64,000 bases of DNA from Syngnathus acus. Its lineage: Eukaryota; Chordata; Actinopteri; Syngnathiformes; Syngnathidae. Made by a program: the position numbers and the translations under genes. The stretch is taken from assembly GCF_901709675.1 (NCBI RefSeq), contig NC_051098.1, positions 4,414,000 to 4,477,999 of the forward strand, read 5' to 3'. Each line of letters opens with the position of its first letter. The first letter of the stretch is position 1. This document shows, piece by piece, positions 56,575-64,000 of this stretch. Below the pieces are notes generated by a model. That model had not been told where the DNA came from. It saw only the letters and a list, made by a program, of their open reading frames with translations, and searched no databases.

Positions 56575-56720
56575 ACGGCCGTGGCTCAGGCAGTAGAGTG
56601 GGATGTTCAGAAACCGGATGGTCGGCAGTTTGAGCCCATTTCTGTCTGAGCCACGTGTCATTGTGTCCTTGGGCAAGACACTTCACAAACCTTGCCAACA
56701 GATGAAAAATAGTCCATTGG
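56575..56720 (+). repeat. tRNA-derived SINE of a third family
   Basis: GGCCGTGGCTCAGGCAGTAGAG (A box), GGTCGGCAGTTTGAGCCC (B box) and TTGGGCAAGACACTTCAC follow the layout of a common fish SINE. It is about 330 bp upstream of the POU2AF2 start codon. Confidence 0.75.
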
Positions 56721-57052
56721 CTAATTCAGGTGCATCTACAGAAATGTTCATTGATGTACACTGTCCCTGTCAAATAAACAAACTAATAAAAAAATTACAT
56801 GAACCATGTCACACGGATTTTAACGCTCTTTTATGGCCATGTCACATAGGATTGGGCTGAGAGGTGCAAGAAAGAAAATATGGAAAAAGGTTCAGCGCAC
56901 AAAATACACATTTATACAACAGACACGCTTAAGATTTGAATCTCAAGACAAACCAAACCAAAGCTCCAGAAAGAAGACAGACCTAAAGCCATCAAGTGTG
57001 GATTTGGAAGCAATAATTATCTATATCTATCTCTCGGTCGATCGATCAATCG

Positions 57053-57144
57053 CCGGATGGATGGATAGCCGGATGGACTGACTGATTGAGAGACAGACAG
57101 ACAGATGGACAAACAGATGGACAGACAGACATATAGGGAGAGAG

Positions 57145-57191
<47 letters not shown>
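57053..57191. repeat. GATG, ACAG and (GA)n microsatellites
   Basis: Consecutive simple repeats ending in a pure GA tract of about 45 bp. Confidence 0.9.
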
Positions 57192-57194
<3 letters not shown>

Positions 57195-57572
57195 CTAAGC
57201 AGTGTTTGTGATTATGGTCTTGCAAACTTTGTAACTGAGAAATTGTGTGACAAGAATCGCTATTAAATTATAACCATTTAGAAAAGAACTAACTTTATGA
57301 TCATTATTGAGTTTGTGTAAAACTGTTGCCAGCTACTGTACAGGGTTGGCTTCTTTACAACAAAGCTTGTAGACCAGGAAGAATCTTTTAGACTTTAAAG
57401 ATAAGTCTGCAGTTCCGTTACGTACAAGTTGCTTTTCTGTACAACAATCTATCAAACAACCCTGACTCACAACAATACCTGAGGCTGGGGGACTCCACTG
57501 CTCTGCTCTCTCTACTGGCTGTTGCTGATTCTCAGCATGAGCCTAAAATATATTGGGCTTTTCCAGTTAGTC

Positions 57573-57702
57573 TTTGGGAATTACCTTGCCTTTGGGTCTT
57601 TAAGTTATGGAACTACATTTCAACGATATTTAGCGCCTTTGGGAATTACCTTGCCTTTGGGTCTTTAAGTTATGGAACTACATTTCAACGATATTTAGCG
57701 CC
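57573..57702. repeat. Perfect 65-bp tandem duplication
   Basis: Two identical 65-bp units, starting TTTGGGAATTACCTTGCC at 57573 and 57638. No divergence seen, so the duplication is recent. Confidence 0.92.
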
Positions 57703-57761
57703 TTTTTTTTTTTTACTGGGCAGCAAATCTATACGTTCCCATTCTGACGAAGATAAAAAAC

Positions 57762-58077
57762 TAAAGTTTGGGGTCACTTAGAAATGTCCTTATTTTTAAA
57801 ATAAAATTGCTATTTTTCAATGAGGATAACTTTAAACTAATCAGGAATACACTATACATTGTTAATGTGGTATATGACTATTCAAGCTGCAATCGTCTGG
57901 TTCTCAATGGAATATCTCCATACGTGTATAAAGGCTCATTTCCAATGGTCCATTGTGTTTGCTAATTGTGTTAGAAGGCTAATGGATGATTAGACAACCT
58001 TTGAAAAATCTTGAAAACCCTTGTGCAATTATGCTAGTTTTCTTGGAAAACACTAAATTACCCCAAACTGTAGTGTA
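57762..58077. mobile_element. Longer relative of the palindromic MITE
   Basis: AAAGTTTGGGGTCACTTAGAAATG at the left and ACCCCAAACTGTAGTGTA at the right share the arms of the 70-bp MITEs at 46.86 and 47.09 kb, but enclose about 280 bp of unique sequence. It may represent the parent from which the short form was deleted. Confidence 0.65.
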
Positions 58078-58164
58078 TATACTATATGTATATATCTATA
58101 TATATTTGACGTTCCAGAAAAAAAATCCACTTGTTGATGGACCTAACCCTTAATTTATCTTGCA

Positions 58165-58167
<3 letters not shown>

Positions 58168-58209
<42 letters not shown>

Positions 58210-58320
58210 CCATCCATCCATCCATCCATCCATCCATCCATCCATCCATCCATCCATCCATCCATCCATCCATCCATCAATTTTCTGTACCACTTATCCC
58301 CACGGGGGTCGCGGGCGCTT
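58168..58320 (-). repeat. (TTA)n-(TCCA)n tract with a SINE stub
   Basis: About 40 bp of ATT triplets, then 72 bp of TCCA, then TTTTCTGTACCACTTATCCCCACGGGGGTCGCGGGC, the 3' stub of a TGGA-family SINE. Confidence 0.85.
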
Positions 58321-59169
58321 TTGGTCCGGACCAAACAAGGACTTTTCTGGTCTGAATACACCCTGAGTTTGGTAGTTGCTTGACTGAACTTAACACTGAG
58401 TTAGATCAGGTTTATCCAGGTAAAAACGAAAGAGTCAGATGGGAGCATCATTCCTACCAGGCCACCAGCTGTCCCATTTCCTCATAACTCAAATCAACAC
58501 AAGGCTCATTTGCTTTTTCGTTTGCTCAAACTGTTTTATACAAATCATTGGAACAGCTATTTGAGTACCTAGAACATGGCTCAGGGCGGCAAAGTGAGGC
58601 ATCGCCTCTCACAAATAGCTGGAGTATGAATCTCGTGTTGTTGGGCTTTTGTTGTGAGAGAAATTAATGAAATTAAATGCAATTAAAATTGGCATAAACC
58701 AGAGAGTAAATATGAATACAACTACCGATCAACAAAATTAGTTTTGGGGACGAGAGATGCAGAGCCCACATTGCAGGTAGACTATGAAGCCCTGAGTGCA
58801 TGCAATAAAAAGCATATCAAGCATTGTCTTTTAATCAAACACAGTTTTTTATTTTTTTTAAAAAGCAACAGCTATAGCACAGGAAGGTTCCATTTATTTT
58901 AAATTTACCTTCATTTAAGCTTAGTGTTTATGTTCAAACTGTGCATAACATTACACTTGCTTAACCACTTAAAAACATTAAAATAGTAAAAGAGTCAATA
59001 TCACTCTGAAGTGCCTTTTGCTGTCCTCGTTATCATCATAAAATTTAGTAGAATAATACTAGAAAGACTTATTATAAGTAGCCAAACATCTGAGGGAAAA
59101 GACGTTTCATAATACATGAAAAACAGCTGGCTAATTTACTATTCACCTCCACTTAACTTACGGGCTTTT

Positions 59170-59475
59170 ATGGGCTCAATTAACTTTTCTGAACCGCTTC
59201 TCCTCATGAATGTTGCAGGCGGGCTGAAGCCTATCCCAGCTAACTTCAGGCAGTAAGCAGGGGCCCATTCACAGCGCACACAGACAAACAACCATTCACA
59301 AACCTAGACTCACACTTATGGGTAATTTGGAGCGCTCAATCAGCCTACCATGTGGGAGGATACCCATTTAGGCACGGGAACAACATGTAAACCCCACACA
59401 GGAAGGCCGGGGCTGGCATTGAAACCACCGACTCTGAACTGGAGGCAATGTGCTAACCAGTGCGACACCATGTCC
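59170..59475 (-). repeat. Diverged TGGA-family SINE
   Basis: CTTTTCTGAACCGCTTCTCC, AGCCTATCCCAGC and GTGCTAACCAGTGCGACACC in minus order, with deletions. Confidence 0.7.
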
Positions 59476-59534
59476 GGACACCCACTTATGGATTATCATA
59501 AAAAAAATGTGCGCAACGAAAAACTGCAAATTGG

Positions 59535-59805
59535 CACAGTGGGGCACTGGTTAGATGTTCGCCTCACAGTGGTGAGATTGTCGGTTCGATTCTGGTTCCG
59601 GCCTTCCTGTGTGGAGTTTTCATGTTCTTCTCATGGGGTTCCTCCGGGTATTCCGGTTTCCTCCCACATCCCAAAAAAAATGCATGGTAGGCCTATTGAG
59701 CACTCCAAATTGCCCATAGCTGTGGTTGTGAGCATGAATGGTTATCTGTCTATTTGTGCCTTGGGCTAGTGTACCTGGTGAGGAAAAGTGGTTGGATGGA
59801 CGGAC
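59535..59805 (+). repeat. Diverged TGGA-family SINE
   Basis: GGCACTGGTTAGATGTTCGCC, GGTTCGATTCTGG, TTCCTCCCACATCCC and a GGAC/GGAT-rich tail. With the previous copy it makes a weak inverted pair 60 bp apart. Confidence 0.75.
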
Positions 59806-59829
59806 GGACAGGCGGAGGGACGGACGGGC

Positions 59830-62743
59830 GGACGGATGAAAACTGCAGTGACACTTTATATCACTTGAGTCTCCTTTTTCCACCTCCTGCATAAAAAAAA
59901 GTCGTTTTATTTCTAATTATCACATACATTCGGTCTGAATGTATTGTATTGTCGGATTATCAAGCGAGACAAAGGAGCATGTTTCCATGTTCGGTGGAAA
60001 TGGAAAACCCTATTTTTAGCAGACTTCCATGTTAGTGTACCGATGGAGTCCGCTGGACTGACTGGGAGTTTAGTCTGCACTTGACCCGAATAGGGATGAT
60101 TAAAACGACGAATAAAACCCCACTTCTGGCCCCACTTGGTCCATCCTTTTGTTTTATTTTTTTTAACATGCTTGATCCTCGCACCGGACGGATCATTCTG
60201 TCCCTGGGACGGAATGTCCACCTCTGTGAACCAGATGCAGGAGACTGTATTTCCCATTTGGGGCCTGATTGAACTGTTTAATGTTGTCGCCTCCAAGAAT
60301 GATTCTGGCAAATGTGTTGTTTCATGTAAGGTCATATAAGGTGTATTTTCTCAGTAGTAGTCATTAGCTAATTCTGTTGAGAGTCAGCTCACCACTTAAG
60401 AATTCTTAAGTCCTTAAGGACTTAGGGAAACATTGTATTTTGAAAGCATGTCCAGTGACCCCACGCCACCTCCTTCGCAGTTGCAGTACATTGCAAATGA
60501 ATACTTGCAATACTTGTGTGCCAATTTTTCCCTCCATTGTCCATAGCTGCCAACATGGGCATTATATTTAATTGGGCAGTGGGTGGGGTTTTAATATTTT
60601 TTTTACTTTTTGCCATTGTACATAAGTAACGACATAGCCTGTAGCCTACTAAGTACATGAGTTGAATTAGTACCTCTACTTTTACTTGAGTTTGTATCTG
60701 TACTTTTGCTGAGGTATGAGTACTTTAGTGACCACTGTGTCTTGTACAGTATAATGTGGTGGATTTATAAGATGTGCCATGGTAACCCTCTTAAGGTATG
60801 TTTCTGTCAGGAGAGCGCTTCCACATTTTGTCCATTAGATGGTAGTAAAAGACAACTTAATGTAGTAGCAGTGACGAGTGGCCCTTACAAGTCCTGGAGA
60901 GTTTAGAGTCATATTATGTACATATACAGAAACTGTAAATTACAATCTAAATTTAGGGAGAATGGTGAAAACAAATGTGGAAAATCTACAAGCAGGAGGG
61001 GTTCTTAAATGTCCTTTTGATTAGCTTTGTTCCACAGCTTTCACTCATCCCAGATACTGCCTGGTCATAATTTATCACAAAATGGGTTTGGTCACACAAA
61101 TTGATCGACAGAAACAACTAACGATACTTTGATTAGCCAGCATCAGTTTTTTATATATCCACCCATTCCATTATGTGAGGAAAAAAAAGCCTCACCATTG
61201 AACTTGAATGATGTCAGGAGGTAAAAGTAAGGAGTTGAATAAAAGGTAATTGTTAGCAATTAGAACAAAATATAAAAGGAAACAATACTCCAGATTAAGA
61301 CTAAAATCCTTCTGCAAGTATCGTAGTTGTGTGCAAATATTTTATTCTGAGTTGTACAGTCCCATTTTACTTCATTTCCAACAATATGTTGAAAAGTTAA
61401 TCATGTTTGGAATTTAAAGCCTATTTTAGAAAAAGGGCCCGAATGTTATTTCTCTACCATAATTGGGAATAATATGTTTCTTATCAAAGCAAACGGATCT
61501 TGGATTAGTGACTGGAATTTTCCAAGGGACAGAGTATTGTGTCTGGCAAAGACGAAGAAGCTGTTGTGAAGTCAGTTCTCCACTGTTCCTATGCCGATCA
61601 CGGACAAATAGGGATTATTCTCATAAAACTAGATTACATAATGGAATGCGAGTGTGTGTTTGAGCCTCCCTTGCTTGCTCTCTCTTGGAAATCATTGTAC
61701 GCTGACATAGTTGAGAGCAATACTTCGAATTCTTCTGAAGCCCTGGAAAATATATTTTGCTGAGTGGGGTAACATAAATGTTTATTCCAGCGTTGTCTGC
61801 TCACATTGACATCACCGTTGCATGAGCTCGGACAATCAAAAGAGAAATGAAAAAAGGGAAAGCGTTTGTGATTTGGCAGCACAGTGGTCCACATGATTTT
61901 TGTACAACGATTAATAACAGCAGTACAGCCCACGGAATGTTGCCATTTTCTGCAAAACAAATGTAACTACAGTGTCACGATAAATATCAGCTTTTCACTC
62001 ATTTCAGGAATATTGGCAATGCACCTTTAACAGTTTCGCTGTCATTGGATGGAATTTTCCCGCGGCAGGGGAAACAAATCCTCACTGGGGAACCAAATCG
62101 AGCACAACACCGGCAGTAAAATCAATGCTGGGTGCATTCATCCACCTGGCCACCCAGTATTCAGGATTTTAAGAGACCCTGAAAATAAAGTCCACCCTGA
62201 TGTGTTAAACATTCAGACAGTGGAAAATGACTGGCACCAGAGGCCTTAGTAATGAGCAGAACACATCCTTTATTATTATTCTCCAACTCTAAGATGACAA
62301 AAAAGAAAAAAAAAAAAGAAATATCTACAAATTGGATTGGATGTTCGGATTATTTTTTGTTTTTACACAGAGAAATCTGATTGATAAATGGCTAATTGTT
62401 GTGAAGCTTACTCTGCAAAAAATCATCATTTCTGTGCATCACCAATCTTTTGGGTATTTTGTATTATTTGAATATGTGTGCTGCAGCGGGGAGAACTGAA
62501 AAACAGGCAGGACAGTGGCTCACTAGGACCGGACTTGCTTACCCTGCCCTCTACACACAGCGGCTGTGCAACTACACTACCTTCATTCGTTCACTTCCAT
62601 ATTCAACACTTACTCATTCACTCAACAGGCCTTTTAAAGTCACAAACATTCAATGTCTCAGATACTAGAATGTAGAAGGTGAGGATGGCGACCCCAAGTG
62701 GACAAAAATAATACCTGCACCTTAAATGCACCAGTGTATAAGT
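59830..62743. other. Intergenic upstream of POU2AF2
   Basis: No gene recognised. The longest unexplained frame is 140 codons on the minus strand (60335-59913), without motif or splice support. The rest is AT-rich. Confidence 0.5.
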
Positions 62744-63436
62744 CAGGAATTGTCAACCGGTGGTCCGCGGCCCACTAGTGGTCCGTAGCGGTATTGCAAG
62801 TTGTCAGCAAAATTGGAAATCCATCCATTTTCTATACCACTTATCCACAGGGGTCTCAGGCCTGCTGGAGCCTATCCCAGCAGTCATCGGGCAGTAGGCG
62901 GGGGACACCCTGAACTACTTGCCAGCCAGTCACAGGGCACGCAGAGACGAACAACCATTCGCGCTCGCACTCACGCCTAAGGGCAATTTAGAGTGCTCAA
63001 TCGGCCTACAAAGCATGTTTTTGGGATGTGGGAGGAAACCGGAGTGCCCGGAGATAACCCACGCGGGCACAGGGAGAACATGCAAACTCCACACAGGGAG
63101 GGCCGGATGAGGAATCGAACCCGCACCCTCCTAACTGTTCGGCAGACGTGCTAACCAGTGCGCCACTGTGCCACCTAATTGTGACATTTTTAAAAAGAAA
63201 ATACATTTATTAGTTAGACTTATTTTCTAGCTAATTTTGTGAGTCATTTATCCATCCAAATCATGTCAAATGTAGCCAAGATTCCCAAAATAGACATACA
63301 GATGCAAATACATAGCTTGTAAAGGTCTATCCTTCGTCGGTGCAAAATAAAATAATATTCCACCAAAGCAGTGGTCCCCAAGTTGCTTCTTGCTTGTAAT
63401 GGTGGTCCCTTGGACAAAACCAGTTGAAAAACCCTG
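62744..63436. mobile_element. Non-autonomous hAT element with TSD, interrupted by a SINE
   Basis: The left end is CAGGAATTGTCAACCGGTGG and the right end, inverted, CAGGGTTTTTCAACTGG. GTATAAGT (62736-62743) and GTATAAAT (63437-63444) form a 7-of-8 target duplication. It is collinear with the element at 15338-16449. Confidence 0.85.
62817..63178 (-). repeat. Full-length TGGA-family SINE inside the hAT element
   Basis: TCCATCCATTTTCTATACCAC to TGCGCCACTGTGCCACCT in minus order, with the B box at 63112-63120. It entered at a different point from the SINEs in the sister hAT copy. Confidence 0.85.
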
Positions 63437-64000
63437 GTATAAATGACTGGTTGCCTTATATTTACTGATGAGGAAACTGCTGACAAAAGCAGGAAGATCA
63501 ATTCTGATGGGTGGGGCAATATATTCAGTCATGTTTCAGAACTCATTGGATGGTTCTTCACAATGCAGTTGTACAATGACCTAAAGCAACAAAGTTATAC
63601 AGGATACACAAACGGTTTCAATTTGTACTCAATGCACCTGATTTGGAGGAAAACATCCTCAAGCAACGTCTGTAGTTACAATTTAAAGACATCGTGATTT
63701 AGACACAAAAAGGCTGCAGTTCTTCACTGATAAAATACAGAAAGACATAACTTTGAACAGATTATAAAGAGATATAGCCAGCTGTTTAAGTGATGTACAA
63801 TGTGTGGTCCACTTGGGAAGCCTTTGCCGAGGGCGCCCTCAAACCTGAAACAGTTGATTTCCAGATGTGTCATTCGCCACAAACTTATGTAAGGTAAGTG
63901 GAGGTGGGGGCAGTGGGTCCGTTGTCTGCTCTGTTGATTAAAAATGTTCAAATGAGACTCAGGACACTACCTACGTTAGTAAATGAACCCTTTGCTTATT
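63437..64000. other. Intergenic, nothing recognised
   Basis: No repeat family, exon or RNA gene seen to the window end. Confidence 0.5.

Noticed and set aside
59913-60335. 140-codon minus-strand open frame
   Set aside because: Not recognisable, no domain or splice support; noted as unexplained only.

Overview
This is a piece of a vertebrate nuclear genome, almost certainly a teleost fish. It has tiny phase-compatible exons with GT/AG introns, three vertebrate-only genes, and a dense load of fish-type repeats: tRNA-derived SINEs with TGGA or AAAGTC tails, hAT and Tc1 elements, L2/Rex-like LINE scraps and a broken Ty3/gypsy copy. The dominant TGGA-tailed SINE resembles those abundant in syngnathids (pipefish and seahorses), but that placement is a guess. 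No bacterial genes, CRISPR array, rRNA or stand-alone tRNA gene was seen.

The real genes are three paralogues on the minus strand, the complete OCA (POU2AF) coactivator family. POU2AF2 (OCA-T1, C11orf53-like) runs from 56248 down to 45208 in five coding exons (288 residues). POU2AF3 (OCA-T2, COLCA2-like) runs from 42639 to 38466 in four exons (250 residues). POU2AF1 (OCA-B/BOB.1) runs from 15046, or from a candidate first exon at 20145, to 9851 (about 260 residues). Each carries the YQGVRVK peptide in its second coding exon, preceded by a very short ATG exon ending in phase 1. These peptides are known to clamp POU2F-family POU domains on octamer DNA: OCA-B with POU2F1/2 in lymphocytes, OCA-T1/T2 with POU2F3 in tuft cells. 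A perfect octamer lies about 210 bp upstream of the POU2AF2 start codon.

Layout: 1-9.7 kb is repeats, with two copies of a ~1 kb TIR element, one broken by a hAT insertion with an 8-bp target-site duplication (TSD). 9.85-15.05 kb holds POU2AF1 exons 2-4. 15.3-16.45 kb is a hAT element carrying two head-to-head SINEs. 17.6-19.5 kb is a nest of LINE, Tc1 and hAT fragments. 20.46-23.30 kb is a TIR element filled by ten 250-bp tandem units with a three-unit higher-order pattern. 23.3-38.2 kb is intergenic with hAT, Tc1, SINE, gypsy and LINE remnants. 38.47-42.64 kb is POU2AF3, 45.2-56.25 kb is POU2AF2 (its introns hold LINE, hAT and SINE pieces), and 56.3-64 kb is intergenic repeats. All gene models were spliced by eye from reading frame, phase and splice-site matches.
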